Assembly (NCBI GenBank): GCA_005502925.1
Contig: SCPD01000002.1
Coordinates: forward strand, 806,001-870,000
DNA length: 64,000 nt
Reading direction: 5' to 3'
Source of the DNA: Rhizobiales bacterium Y(2018)
Lineage (GTDB): Bacteria > Pseudomonadota > Alphaproteobacteria > Rhizobiales > Aestuariivirgaceae
Position numbers and translations under genes: made by a program. This document shows positions 48,432 through 57,332 of the stretch, one piece after another (position 1 is the first letter of the stretch; every line of letters starts with the position of its first letter). Below the pieces are notes generated by a model. That model was not told the DNA's origin and made no database searches. It was given only the letters and a program-made list of their open reading frames with translations.

Positions 48432-49952
48432 TTAGAAGAAGCCCAGCGCCTTCGGGCTGTAGCTCACCAGCATGTTCTTGGTCTGCTGATAGTGATCGAG
48501 CATCATCTTATGCGTCTCGCGTCCGATGCCCGACTGCTTGTAGCCGCCGAAAGCCGCATGCGAGGGATAGAGATGATAGCAGTTGGTCCACACGCGCCCG
48601 GCCTGGATGGCGCGGCCGAAGCGATAGGCGCGGTTGATGTCGCGCGTCCACACGGCGGCACCAAGGCCGTAAAGCGTGTCATTGGCGATGGCGAGCGCTT
48701 CTTCGGGCGTGTCGAAGGTCGTCACCGACACGACCGGTCCGAAGATCTCCTCTTGGAAGATGCGCATCTTGTTGGTGCCTTCAAAGACCGTCGGATGCAC
48801 GTAATAGCCATCCTTCAACTCGCCCTCGAGAACGTTGCGCTCACCGCCGGCGAGAACCTTCGCCCCTTCCTTCCGGCCGATGTCGAAATAGGACAGGATC
48901 TTCTCGAGCTGGTCGTTCGACGCCTGCGCGCCGATCATCGTCGCGGCATCGAGCGGATGGCCCTGCTTGATCTTCTTGACCCGCGCCAGCGCCTTTTCCA
49001 TGAACTTGTCATAGATCGACTTCTGGACGAGCGCGCGGCTCGGACAGGTGCAGACCTCGCCCTGATTGAGGGCGAACATGGTGAAGCCCTCCAGCGCCTT
49101 GTCGACGAAATCGTCGTTCTCGGCCATCACGTCGGCGAAGAAGATATTGGGCGACTTGCCGCCCAGCTCGAGCGTCACCGGAATGATGTTCTCGGACGCA
49201 TATTGCATGATGAGGCGGCCGGTCGTGGTCTCGCCCGTGAAGGCGACCTTGGCGATGCGCTTGTTCTGGGCCAGGGGTTTGCCGGCCTCGATGCCGAAGC
49301 CGTTGACGATGTTGATGACGCCGGGCGGGAAAATGTCGGCGATGAGCTCCATCAGCACCATGATGCCCATCGGCGTCTGCTCGGCGGGCTTCAGGATGAC
49401 GCAATTGCCGGCGGCGATTGCCGGGGCGAGCTTCCAGGTCGCCATCAGGATCGGGAAGTTCCACGGAATGATCTGCCCGACCACGCCCAGGGGCTCGTGG
49501 AAGTGATAGGCGACCGTATCGTCGTCGATTTCCGACAGCGCGCCCTCCTGGGCGCGGATGCAGGCGGCGAAATAGCGGAAATGATCGACCACCAGCGGCA
49601 GATCGGCATGGGTCGTCTCGCGGATCGGCTTGCCATTGTCGATCGATTCCACCAGCGCCAGGAGGCCGAGGCGGCTTTCGACCACATCGGCGACCTTGTT
49701 GAGGAGCTTGGCCCGCTCGGCGGGGGCGGTCTTGCCCCATTTCTCGCGCGCTTTATGCGCGGCGTCGACGGCAAGCTCGATATCCTCGGCGGTCGAGCGC
49801 GCGATATCGCAGACCTTCTTGCCGGTGATCGGGCTGATATTCTCGAAATATTGGCCTTTGACCGGGGCCACCCATTTGCCGCCGATGAAATTCTCATAGC
49901 GCGGGCGGATGGCGACGGTTTTTTCAATCTCTTTAAGGGCTTGGGCGAGCAT
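48432..49952 (-). CDS. NAD-dependent aldehyde dehydrogenase (AcoD/ExaC type)
   Basis: 506 residues. Oxidises acetaldehyde or similar short aldehydes to acids. Catalytic Cys in [11 protein letters not shown], general-base Glu in [12 protein letters not shown] fold with [21 protein letters not shown]. The [21 protein letters not shown] and [38 protein letters not shown] end are exactly the AcoD/ExaC subtype that accompanies DUF779. GGGAGG sits before ATG 49952. The divergent ModE-like regulator is 179 nt away. Confidence 0.95.
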   Translation of the reverse strand: MLAQALKEIEKTVAIRPRYENFIGGKWVAPVKGQYFENISPITGKKVCDIARSTAEDIELAVDAAHKAREKWGKTAPAERAKLLNKVADVVESRLGLLALVESIDNGKPIRETTHADLPLVVDHFRYFAACIRAQEGALSEIDDDTVAYHFHEPLGVVGQIIPWNFPILMATWKLAPAIAAGNCVILKPAEQTPMGIMVLMELIADIFPPGVINIVNGFGIEAGKPLAQNKRIAKVAFTGETTTGRLIMQYASENIIPVTLELGGKSPNIFFADVMAENDDFVDKALEGFTMFALNQGEVCTCPSRALVQKSIYDKFMEKALARVKKIKQGHPLDAATMIGAQASNDQLEKILSYFDIGRKEGAKVLAGGERNVLEGELKDGYYVHPTVFEGTNKMRIFQEEIFGPVVSVTTFDTPEEALAIANDTLYGLGAAVWTRDINRAYRFGRAIQAGRVWTNCYHLYPSHAAFGGYKQSGIGRETHKMMLDHYQQTKNMLVSYSPKALGFF

Positions 49953-50130
49953 AGCGGGACCTCCCATGGTTTTTGCCGTCCCGACGTTATGCCCCGTCAG
50001 GAATGACGACAAGGCGACGTTAGTCCCAATTGAAAATAACGAAACTACAAAACAGAACAGAGGGTGATTGGTGCGATTTGGTCTGGACCTGGCGCGAACT
50101 TCGCAGGATTATGACGCCAAGGAGCACCAA

Positions 50131-50493
50131 TTGGCCAATCTGAGCATACGTATCGATTTCGCCCCCGAGCATCGGCTTGGGCCGGGCAAGATTCAGCTTC
50201 TCGAGCAGATCGCCTCGCTGGGCTCCATTGCCGCCAGCGGCCGCGCGCTCGGCATGTCCTACCGGCGCGCCTGGGAGCTGATTGACGAGCTGAATTCGAT
50301 CTTTGGTGAACCCGTCGTCATTCCGAGAAGCGGCGGCAAGAAGGGCGGCGGCGCCGCTTTGACGCCTTTGGGACTCACCATCATCTCGCGCTACCGCGCC
50401 ATCGAGCGTGCCGCAATGTCCGCAGCGGAAAGTCATGTCGCCGCACTCGATGCCGAGATCAACGGCAGGAGCAAACGCCAGAAACGCGCCTGA
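50131..50493 (+). CDS. ModE N-terminal-like winged-helix regulator (no molybdate domain)
   Basis: 120 residues from TTG 50131, which has AAGGAG 6 nt upstream and gives the family N-terminus ANLSIRIDF. GTG 50071 or TTG 50068 would add about 20 unconserved residues. The HTH is LGPGKIQLLEQIASLGSIAASGRALGMSYRRAWELIDELN with the GGKKGGGAALTPLG wing. It lacks the TOBE/MOP domains that sense molybdate in full ModE, so it may respond to something else or work with a partner. Divergent from the aldehyde dehydrogenase. Confidence 0.8.
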   Translation: MANLSIRIDFAPEHRLGPGKIQLLEQIASLGSIAASGRALGMSYRRAWELIDELNSIFGEPVVIPRSGGKKGGGAALTPLGLTIISRYRAIERAAMSAAESHVAALDAEINGRSKRQKRA

Positions 50494-50546
50494 TCGGCTT
50501 GCCGCCGCGCATTCGTTATGGTCTATTGGGCATAGCGAGTGCCCTG

Positions 50547-50936
50547 ATGAGCAAAACCCAGACTGTTGCTAATTTCACCTCTTGCGAAGTCTCTGGTGAC
50601 GGCGAGGCCATCCGTCTGTCCTATTGCGACGATGCCGGCGCCACCCGTGACCTCAACATCTCGGCCGAGCAGGCGGGCGCCCTGGCCATGACCTTGCCGC
50701 GTCTTCTCAGCGCCGCTTTGCGGGCACGCAGCCGTGATCCCAATCTCAGATTCGTCTTCCCGCTCGCCGAGTGCAATCTCGAGGCGGCGGCGGGCAGCTC
50801 GCATCGGATCTTGTCCTTGCGCACCCCCGATGGCTTCGAGGTCAGCTTCTCGCTCTCGCAGGAGGCGCTGGCCGAGATGAGCGAGTTGATCGATCTCGGC
50901 GCCGAACCGGCGGGCGGACGCGGCGCCATGCACTGA
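50547..50936 (+). CDS. Conserved hypothetical protein
   Basis: 129 residues from ATG 50547. No signal peptide or membrane segment. Alternating strands with Cys in FTSCEVSGDG and FPLAECNLEA, and a C-terminal DGFEVSFSLSQEALAEMSELIDLGAEP. It looks like a small beta-rich domain found in alphaproteobacteria, without known function. Lies between the ModE-like gene (53 nt upstream) and the second aldehyde dehydrogenase. Confidence 0.6.
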   Translation: MSKTQTVANFTSCEVSGDGEAIRLSYCDDAGATRDLNISAEQAGALAMTLPRLLSAALRARSRDPNLRFVFPLAECNLEAAAGSSHRILSLRTPDGFEVSFSLSQEALAEMSELIDLGAEPAGGRGAMH

Positions 50937-51037
50937 AATTGCAAACAGGGCGGATCTATCCGTTCCTGTTTGTTTGCCTATCGTTATTGTCATTTGACTA
51001 TAACGCATCATCCAGATGATCCGAAAGGGAGGTTGTC

Positions 51038-52537
51038 ATGAATATCGCCGTCCGTAAGCCGCTTCTGGGATCCGCGCTGAGCGGGTTCCTGGGCCAGAAC
51101 CGCAAGATCCTGATCGATGGCAAATGGGTCCAGGCCCAGAACGGCCAGACCTTCGAGGTCGAGGATCCCGCCACTCAGGAAATCATCGCCCATGTGCCCT
51201 TGGGCGACAAAGCCGATATCGATCTGGCGGTCGCCGCCGCCCGCCGCGCTTTCGATAGCGGACCCTGGTCGCGTATGTCGCCCGGCGAGCGTTCGCGCAT
51301 CGTCTGGAAGCTTGGCGACCTGTTAGAGAAATATGCCGATGAATTCGCCGAGCTCGAGGCGCTCGACAATGGCAAGCCGGTGACCAATGCCCGTAAGGGC
51401 GACGTCCAGGGCTCGATCGAGATGTTCCGCTATATGGCGGGCTGGGCGACGCGCCTCAATGGCGAGACCATCCAGGTGTCGAGCCCGGGCAACTGGCATG
51501 CCTATACGCTGCGCGAGCCGGTCGGTGTCGTCGGCCAGATCATCCCGTGGAATTTCCCGCTGATGATGGCGGCCTGGAAGCTGGCGCCTGCGCTGGCCTC
51601 GGGCTGCACTATCGTGCTCAAGCCCGCCGAGCAGACGCCGCTGTCGGCACTGCGTTTCGGTGAGCTGATCCAGGAGGCGGGTATTCCGGACGGCGTTGTC
51701 AACATCGTCACCGGATTCGGCGAGACGGCGGGCGCCGCTCTGGCCGAGCATCCCGATGTCGACAAGGTCGCTTTCACCGGTTCGACCGAGGTGGGCAAGA
51801 TCATCGTGCGGGCGGCGGCCGGCAATCTCAAGCGCGTGTCGCTGGAGCTCGGCGGCAAGTCACCTGCCATCGTCTTCCCCGATGCCGATCTCGATCTTGC
51901 CATCGCCGGCACCGCCGATGCGATCTTCTACAATCAGGGCCAGTGTTGCACCGCCGGCTCCAGGCTCTTCGCCCACAAGTCGGTCTATGACAAGGTCGTC
52001 GCCGGTGTCGCCGAAGCGGCGGGCAAGCTCAAGATCGGCCATGGCCTCGATCCCACCGTCAATCTGGGGCCGCTCGTCTCCAAGGAGCAGCATGACCGGG
52101 TCAAGGGCTTCCTCGATTCCGGCCGCAAGGAAGGAGCCGAGGTGGTGACCGGCGGCAAGATCGCCGGCAATCAGGGCTATTTCGTCGAGCCGACGGTGCT
52201 CGCCAACACCAACCGCGACATGCGGGTGGTGCGCGAGGAGATTTTCGGGCCGGTGGTATGCGTCCAGTCCTTCGACGACGACAGCCTCGAAGCGGTGGCG
52301 AAATTCGCCAACGATACTGAATATGGACTGCAGGCGAGTGTGTGGACGCGCAATCTCAATGTCGCCCATATGATGGCCCGCAAGATCAAGGCCGGCACCA
52401 TCTGCATCAACACCCATAATTACGGCGACCCGGCCTGGCCCTTCGGCGGCTACAAGCAGTCGGGCTGGGGCCGCGAGATGGGCAAGGACGTCATGGAGCA
52501 TTACACCGAGACCAAGTCGGTGGCGGCCAGACTGTAA
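51038..52537 (+). CDS. Aldehyde dehydrogenase (phenylacetaldehyde/betaine aldehyde dehydrogenase-like)
   Basis: 499 residues, a second, distinct member. Catalytic Cys in FYNQGQCCTAGSR, Glu in [16 protein letters not shown]-binding GFGETAGAALAEHPDVDKVAFTGSTEVGK. The overall pattern is close to class 1/2-type enzymes (phenylacetaldehyde or retinal-like dehydrogenase) rather than to the AcoD type at 48432. AAAGGGAGG precedes ATG 51038. A strong terminator follows at 52607. Substrate unsure. Confidence 0.93.
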   Translation: MNIAVRKPLLGSALSGFLGQNRKILIDGKWVQAQNGQTFEVEDPATQEIIAHVPLGDKADIDLAVAAARRAFDSGPWSRMSPGERSRIVWKLGDLLEKYADEFAELEALDNGKPVTNARKGDVQGSIEMFRYMAGWATRLNGETIQVSSPGNWHAYTLREPVGVVGQIIPWNFPLMMAAWKLAPALASGCTIVLKPAEQTPLSALRFGELIQEAGIPDGVVNIVTGFGETAGAALAEHPDVDKVAFTGSTEVGKIIVRAAAGNLKRVSLELGGKSPAIVFPDADLDLAIAGTADAIFYNQGQCCTAGSRLFAHKSVYDKVVAGVAEAAGKLKIGHGLDPTVNLGPLVSKEQHDRVKGFLDSGRKEGAEVVTGGKIAGNQGYFVEPTVLANTNRDMRVVREEIFGPVVCVQSFDDDSLEAVAKFANDTEYGLQASVWTRNLNVAHMMARKIKAGTICINTHNYGDPAWPFGGYKQSGWGREMGKDVMEHYTETKSVAARL

Positions 52538-52606
52538 CGCTGCTTGCTGCGCGCCGGTTTGCGCAGTAACGTCGCAGGTCACGAATTCCGAAAGTGCATG
52601 ATGAAT

Positions 52607-52627
52607 GGGAGGCCGATCCGGCCTCCC
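52607..52627 (+). terminator. Rho-independent terminator after the second aldehyde dehydrogenase
   Basis: GGGAGGCC/GGCCTCCC with loop GATCC, followed by TCCTTTATT. Confidence 0.82.
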
Positions 52628-52663
52628 TCCTTTATTAAGAATCATCAACCAGGGAGGAGTTCA

Positions 52664-53236
52664 ATGCCTGTTGCCATCCATCCATCCGTCGACAAGGGCT
52701 TCAAGCCGGCCGGGCGGAAATTCTCCGGCGGCACGCTCACTTGCAAATGCGCGAGCAATCCGGTGACCGTGAAGGTCACCAGCCAGAGTGCCCATAACCA
52801 CGCCTGCGGCTGCACCAAATGCTGGAAGCCGGAGGGCGCGACGTTTTCAGTCGTCGCCGTCGTTCCGCGTGACAGTCTGAGCGTCTCCGCCAACAGCCAG
52901 AAGCTCAAAGTGATCGATGCCAGCGCCGCGATCCAGCGCCACGCCTGCACCGGCTGCGGCGTCCATATGTATGGCCGTGTCGAAAATACCAAACACCCGT
53001 TCTATGGCCTCGATTTCATCCACACCGAATTGTCAGCCGAAAAGGGCTGGTCGCCGCCCAAATTCGCGGCCTTTGTCTCCTCCATCATCGAATCCGGCAC
53101 GCCTCCCGATCAGATGAAGGCGATCCGCGCGCGCTTGCGCACGCTCGGCCTCGATCCCTATGACTGCCTGTCGCCGCCGCTCATGGATTTCATCGCCACC
53201 CACGTCGCCAAGGCCAAGGGTGTGCTGAAAGCCTGA
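52664..53236 (+). CDS. gfa: S-(hydroxymethyl)glutathione synthase (glutathione-dependent formaldehyde-activating enzyme)
   Basis: 190 residues. Speeds the addition of formaldehyde to glutathione. Zinc-binding cysteines are visible in [39 protein letters not shown] and [17 protein letters not shown]; the spacing matches Gfa of Paracoccus. GGGAGGAG precedes the ATG. It lies 69 nt upstream of the class III alcohol dehydrogenase gene that uses its product. Confidence 0.95.
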   Translation: MPVAIHPSVDKGFKPAGRKFSGGTLTCKCASNPVTVKVTSQSAHNHACGCTKCWKPEGATFSVVAVVPRDSLSVSANSQKLKVIDASAAIQRHACTGCGVHMYGRVENTKHPFYGLDFIHTELSAEKGWSPPKFAAFVSSIIESGTPPDQMKAIRARLRTLGLDPYDCLSPPLMDFIATHVAKAKGVLKA

Positions 53237-53305
53237 GGCCGTTCAGGCTCTGGCCTTAGGCAACCGGCCGGGCTAGATCGTTGCCAGGATGAATGAAGGA
53301 GAATC

Positions 53306-54421
53306 GTGGACATGAAGACCCGCGCCGCCGTTGCTTTCGAAAAAGCCAAGCCGCTTGAGATCGTCGAGGTCGACCTCGAAGGACCGCGTGAGGGTGAGGT
53401 GCTGGTCGAGATCAAGGCGACCGGCATCTGCCATACCGACGAATTCACGATCTCCGGCGCCGATCCGGAAGGCCTCTTCCCGGCGATCATGGGTCATGAA
53501 GGCGCCGGCGTCGTCGTCGACGTCGGCCCCGGCGTCAAATCGCTTAAAAAGGGCGATCATGTCATTCCGCTCTACACGCCCGAATGCCGCGAATGCGATT
53601 ATTGTCTCAACCCCAAGACCAATCTCTGCCAGAAGATCCGCGTGACGCAGGGACGGGGCCTGATGCCCGACGGCACCAGCCGTTTCTCCTATAAGGGCAA
53701 GATGGTGCATCACTATATGGGCTGCTCTACCTTCTCCAATTACACGGTGCTGCCCGAGATCGCGCTGGCCAAGGTCAGGAGCGACGCGCCCTTCGACAAG
53801 ATCTGCTATATCGGCTGCGGCGTCACCACCGGCATCGGTGCGGTCATCAACACCGCCAAGGTGGAAGAGGGCTCGAACTGTATCGTCTTCGGCCTCGGCG
53901 GCATCGGCCTCAATGTCATCCAGGGCCTGCGCCTCGCCGGCGCCAATATGATCGTCGGCGTCGATCTCAACAATGATCGCAAGCCCTGGGGCGAGCGCTT
54001 CGGCATGACGCACTTCGTCAATCCGAGCGAAGTACAGGGTGACCTCGTCGCTCATCTGGTCGAGCTCACTGGCGGTGGCGCCGATTACACTTTCGAATGC
54101 ATCGGCAATGTGAAGGTGATGCGTATCGCGCTCGAGGCCTGCCACAAGGGCTGGGGTGAATCGATTATCATCGGCGTCGCCGGCGCTGGCCAGGAGATTG
54201 CAACACGGCCCTTCCAGCTCGTCACCGGCCGTGTCTGGCGCGGTACCGCCTTCGGTGGCGCCCGCGGCCGCACCGACGTGCCGAAGATCGTCGACTGGTA
54301 CATGAACGGCAAGATCGAGATCGATCCGATGATTACCCACACGCTGCCGCTCGAGCGCATCAACGAAGCCTTCGACCTGATGCATGAGGGCAAGTCGATC
54401 AGGAGTGTGGTCGTCTTTTGA
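53306..54421 (+). CDS. frmA: S-(hydroxymethyl)glutathione dehydrogenase / class III alcohol dehydrogenase
   Basis: 371 residues. NAD-dependent oxidation of S-hydroxymethylglutathione to S-formylglutathione. Catalytic zinc ligands: Cys in GICHTDEF, His-Glu in GHEGAG and Cys in YIGCGVTTG. The structural zinc cysteines are in [19 protein letters not shown] motif [11 protein letters not shown] 53306 has GGAG before it; an ATG two codons later is equally possible. S-formylglutathione hydrolase (frmB/fghA) is not in the window. Confidence 0.97.
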   Translation: MDMKTRAAVAFEKAKPLEIVEVDLEGPREGEVLVEIKATGICHTDEFTISGADPEGLFPAIMGHEGAGVVVDVGPGVKSLKKGDHVIPLYTPECRECDYCLNPKTNLCQKIRVTQGRGLMPDGTSRFSYKGKMVHHYMGCSTFSNYTVLPEIALAKVRSDAPFDKICYIGCGVTTGIGAVINTAKVEEGSNCIVFGLGGIGLNVIQGLRLAGANMIVGVDLNNDRKPWGERFGMTHFVNPSEVQGDLVAHLVELTGGGADYTFECIGNVKVMRIALEACHKGWGESIIIGVAGAGQEIATRPFQLVTGRVWRGTAFGGARGRTDVPKIVDWYMNGKIEIDPMITHTLPLERINEAFDLMHEGKSIRSVVVF

Positions 54422-54493
54422 TACGCTGACCGGACGAACGATCAAGCGGCGGGGGCCGGCTTCCTGCTAAACGGGCGGCGTGGAGGAGATGCC

Positions 54494-55330
54494 ATGCCAC
54501 TTGCCGACAATGCTCTCTGGGTCATAGAGCGCAACTTGCGCCAGCCCATCACGCTGAGTTCGATTGCCGAGGCCTGCGGGGTATCCCGCTCGCATCTCGC
54601 CAATGCGTTCGGCATGGCGACCGGCTATCCGGTGATGAAGTATCTGCGCGCCCGGCGCCTCAGCGAGGCGGCGCGCGCGCTGGGTGGTGGTGCGCCGGAC
54701 ATATTGGCGGTGGCGCTCGATACCGGCTACGGGTCGCACGAGGCCTTTACCCGCGCCTTTCGCGAGCAGTTCGGCAAGACACCCGAGACGGTGCGCGACA
54801 GCGGCAGTCTTGCTGGTCTTGAAATCGTTGCGCCATTGGAGTTGAAGGCGCGGGCGCCCGTTAACAACCTCGCCTCTCCTCGCATCGCCGATGAAGGACC
54901 GGTGCGCGCGATCGGCCTTGCGCAAATCTTCTCCTTCTCGACCACGATCGGCATTCCTGCCCAATGGCAACGATTCATGGATTTCTATGATGCCATTCCG
55001 GAAAAGCTCGACGGCATTCCCATTGGCGTGACCGAGGCGCCCGACGACGATGGTGAGTTCAACTATGTCTGCGCGGCCGAGGTTTCCCGTTTCGGCAAGG
55101 TTCCGGAAGGGCTGCGCAAGGTTGAGATCCCGGCGCGGAGATATGCGGTGTTCGAGCATCATGGCCATGTCTCGCGCCTATATGAAACCTATTCCGCGAT
55201 CTGGAATGAAGGCCTCGCCTCGCAAGGCCTGATGCTCGCCGACGCCCCCATCATCGAGCGCCACAATCCGCAATTCGATCCCCGAACTGGCGAGGGCGGG
55301 CTCACTCTGTGGCTCCCGCTGGCCGCGTGA
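54494..55330 (+). CDS. AraC-family regulator with GyrI-like effector domain
   Basis: 278 residues. Two HTH motifs at about residues 17-105 (ITLSSIAEACGVSRSHLANAFGMATGYPVMKYLRARRLSEAARAL; VALDTGYGSHEAFTRAFREQFGKTPE), then a GyrI/SOUL-like ligand domain (about 135-278). Found beside gfa-frmA and coupled to the DUF899 gene by TGATG. It may sense an aldehyde-related ligand or a drug; Rob/SoxS-like members are multidrug sensors. Confidence 0.88.
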   Translation: MPLADNALWVIERNLRQPITLSSIAEACGVSRSHLANAFGMATGYPVMKYLRARRLSEAARALGGGAPDILAVALDTGYGSHEAFTRAFREQFGKTPETVRDSGSLAGLEIVAPLELKARAPVNNLASPRIADEGPVRAIGLAQIFSFSTTIGIPAQWQRFMDFYDAIPEKLDGIPIGVTEAPDDDGEFNYVCAAEVSRFGKVPEGLRKVEIPARRYAVFEHHGHVSRLYETYSAIWNEGLASQGLMLADAPIIERHNPQFDPRTGEGGLTLWLPLAA

Positions 55331-56001
55331 TGGCGAAACGCCTGGCCATGCCGGCCGTCGTCTCGCCCGCCGACTGGCGGGAGGCGCGTATGCGTCTGCT
55401 GGACAAGGAGAAGGCGGCGACACGGACGCTCGACGCCTTGGCCGCTGAGCGGCGCCGTTTGCCGATGGTCCGGCTCGATCAGGACTATGTCTTCTCCGGC
55501 GCACGGGGAAAGGTCTCGCTGGCGGGACTTTTTTCGGGGCGCCGGCAATTGATCGTCTATCACTTCATGTTCGCACCCGATTGGTCGAGCGCCTGCGCCG
55601 GTTGCGCCCGTCGCATCGATGATATCGGGCATCTGGCCCATCTTCATGCCCGGGAGACGAGTCTCGTCGCCGTGGCGCGCGCACCTTATTCACGCCTCGC
55701 CGAGCTTCGCCGGCGAAAGCGATGGACTGTTCCCTTCTTCTCGTCGGCGGGGTCCTCCTTCAATGTCGATATGGGAGTAGGCGGAGAAGGGGAGGATGAT
55801 TTCGGCATCAGTATCTTTTTCCGCGACGACGATGCCATGGTCTATCGCAGCTATTTCACCACCGGTCGCGGCGTCGAGCCGTCGGGTTTCCGGCATTTGC
55901 TCGACATGACCCCTTATGGGCGCCAGGAGGCGTGGGAGGAGTCGCCCGAGGGCTGGCCGCAGTCACCCACTCACGGCTGGGGATCGGCCCGTGACGAGTA
56001 A
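55330..56001 (+). CDS. DUF899 family thioredoxin-like protein
   Basis: 223 residues. Patterns typical of DUF899: EKAATRTLDALAAERRRLPMVRLDQDYVF, LIVYHFMFAPDWSSACAGCARRIDDIGHLAHLHARETSLVAVARAP, and VYRSYFTTGRGVE. The CAGC motif is a CxxC that may act in redox chemistry. ATG 55330 shares one base with the AraC stop, so the two are co-translated. Function unknown. Confidence 0.87.
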   Translation: MAKRLAMPAVVSPADWREARMRLLDKEKAATRTLDALAAERRRLPMVRLDQDYVFSGARGKVSLAGLFSGRRQLIVYHFMFAPDWSSACAGCARRIDDIGHLAHLHARETSLVAVARAPYSRLAELRRRKRWTVPFFSSAGSSFNVDMGVGGEGEDDFGISIFFRDDDAMVYRSYFTTGRGVEPSGFRHLLDMTPYGRQEAWEESPEGWPQSPTHGWGSARDE

Positions 56002-56055
56002 CTTGAGGCCACGCGTTCAGTTACAAAATTAACCTAGCGGAATCTTCTTGCCAAA

Positions 56056-56067
56056 CTTGCATACAAG
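56056..56067. promoter_or_regulatory. Inverted repeat, possible GntR operator
   Basis: CTTG-CATA-CAAG, 17 nt before the GntR-type start, next to an AT-rich stretch that may hold the -10. Autoregulation is typical for FCD-type GntR proteins. Confidence 0.4.
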
Positions 56068-56084
56068 ATATATACATTCTGTCT

Positions 56085-56783
56085 ATGACAAAGGTCGAGC
56101 GCTCCCGGAGCTTCCCTTCGACCGGCCGTAGAGCCGAAGCGGCCCAGGATGTCGTTTTCAGATGGCTCAAAGAGCACATCGCGACGCTTCCCAGGAGTGA
56201 CGGGGTTTTTCTCACCGAAGCGGAAGTTTCCCAGGCAACCGGCACGTCGCGCACCCCGGTGCGCGAGGCTTTGCTTCGGCTCGAGGCTGACGGCTTCCTG
56301 CAGATCGTGCCCAAGAAGGGCGCTTATGTTCCCCCGGTGACCGAAGCCGATATCGACGCCGTCATGCAGGCGCGCGGATTGGTCGAGGAATGGTGCGCCC
56401 GGCGCGCCGCCGATCTCGGCGCCGCGCTGGCCGAGCATCTCGATGAGCTCATCGAGATGCAGACGGCACAGAAGGACGATCCGGTCGCCTTCATCGAGAG
56501 CGATCGTGAGTTTCATGGCGCCATCGTCAGCGCTGCCGGCAACCCGGTGCTTGCCGGCTTCTATGAGAGCCTGAGGGATCGTCAGCTGCGCATGGGTGTC
56601 TATGCGCTCACCACCTCGGGCCGACGCGTCGACGAAGTCCTGACTGAACATGCGGCGATCGTCGCGGCGCTGCGCGAAGGCGATGGCGGTCGCGCCGCTG
56701 CAGCGGTGGCGCGGCATCTGGAGACGACGCTCGCCGCCTTGCGGCTGCCGGCAATGCCGAAACGGGCACGGCCGCCATCATGA
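56085..56783 (+). CDS. GntR family regulator, FadR C-terminal (FCD) subtype
   Basis: 232 residues. N-terminal winged helix (GVFLTEAEVSQATGTSRTPVREALLRLEADGFLQIVPKKGAYVPPV, about 38-85) and an all-helical FCD domain with its metal-site residues in DREFHGAIVSAAGNPVLAGFYE. Its stop overlaps the flavin reductase start by 4 nt, so it heads the 56-59 kb operon and likely controls it in response to the substrate acid. Confidence 0.92.
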   Translation: MTKVERSRSFPSTGRRAEAAQDVVFRWLKEHIATLPRSDGVFLTEAEVSQATGTSRTPVREALLRLEADGFLQIVPKKGAYVPPVTEADIDAVMQARGLVEEWCARRAADLGAALAEHLDELIEMQTAQKDDPVAFIESDREFHGAIVSAAGNPVLAGFYESLRDRQLRMGVYALTTSGRRVDEVLTEHAAIVAALREGDGGRAAAAVARHLETTLAALRLPAMPKRARPPS

Positions 56784-57316
56784 TCGCCGCGGTGGAAACA
56801 GCCTTCGACACGAGGGCGTTCCGGCAAGCGCTGGGACAGTTTCCAACCGGTGTCTGCATCGTGACCGCGAAGGTTGAAGGTAAGCCGCTCGGCATGACGG
56901 TCAGCTCGTTCAACTCTCTGTCGCTGGCCCCGCCTCTCATCCTGTTCAGCATCGACCGGAAAGCCGCGAGCCTTCCCCTCTGGATGAAGGCGGAAGCCTA
57001 TGCCGTCAATGTCCTGGCCGAGAACCAGAAGGACCTCTCGAACAGATTTGCCCGCTCCCTCGGCAACAAATGGGAAGCCACCTCTTATCGCGATGGTTTC
57101 ATGGACGTGCCATTGCTGCCCGGCGTGAGCGCGGTCTTCGAATGCGCCGCCTATGCCCGGCATGACGGAGGCGACCATGTGCTGCTCATCGCCGAGGTGA
57201 AGCGCTTCCGCGCCGAGGGCGACCGACAGCCGCTTGTCTTCGGCAAGGGGCGTTATGCGGCGCTGCAGCCGACCGAGTTCGCGGCCCCTCTGTGGCCACT
57301 CGACATCCATTACTGA
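56780..57316 (+). CDS. Flavin reductase domain protein (HpaC-like)
   Basis: 178 residues. Reduces FMN or FAD with NAD(P)H to feed the monooxygenase encoded next. Pattern FRQALGQFPTGVCIVTAKVEGKPLGMTVSSFNSLSLAPPLILFSIDRKAASLP is diagnostic for the flavin-reductase-like family; HVLLIAEVKRF and the GRYAAL end match too. Two-component with the HpaB-like gene at 57333. Confidence 0.93.
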   Translation: MIAAVETAFDTRAFRQALGQFPTGVCIVTAKVEGKPLGMTVSSFNSLSLAPPLILFSIDRKAASLPLWMKAEAYAVNVLAENQKDLSNRFARSLGNKWEATSYRDGFMDVPLLPGVSAVFECAAYARHDGGDHVLLIAEVKRFRAEGDRQPLVFGKGRYAALQPTEFAAPLWPLDIHY

Positions 57317-57332
57317 ACGTCTGGAGGGGACT

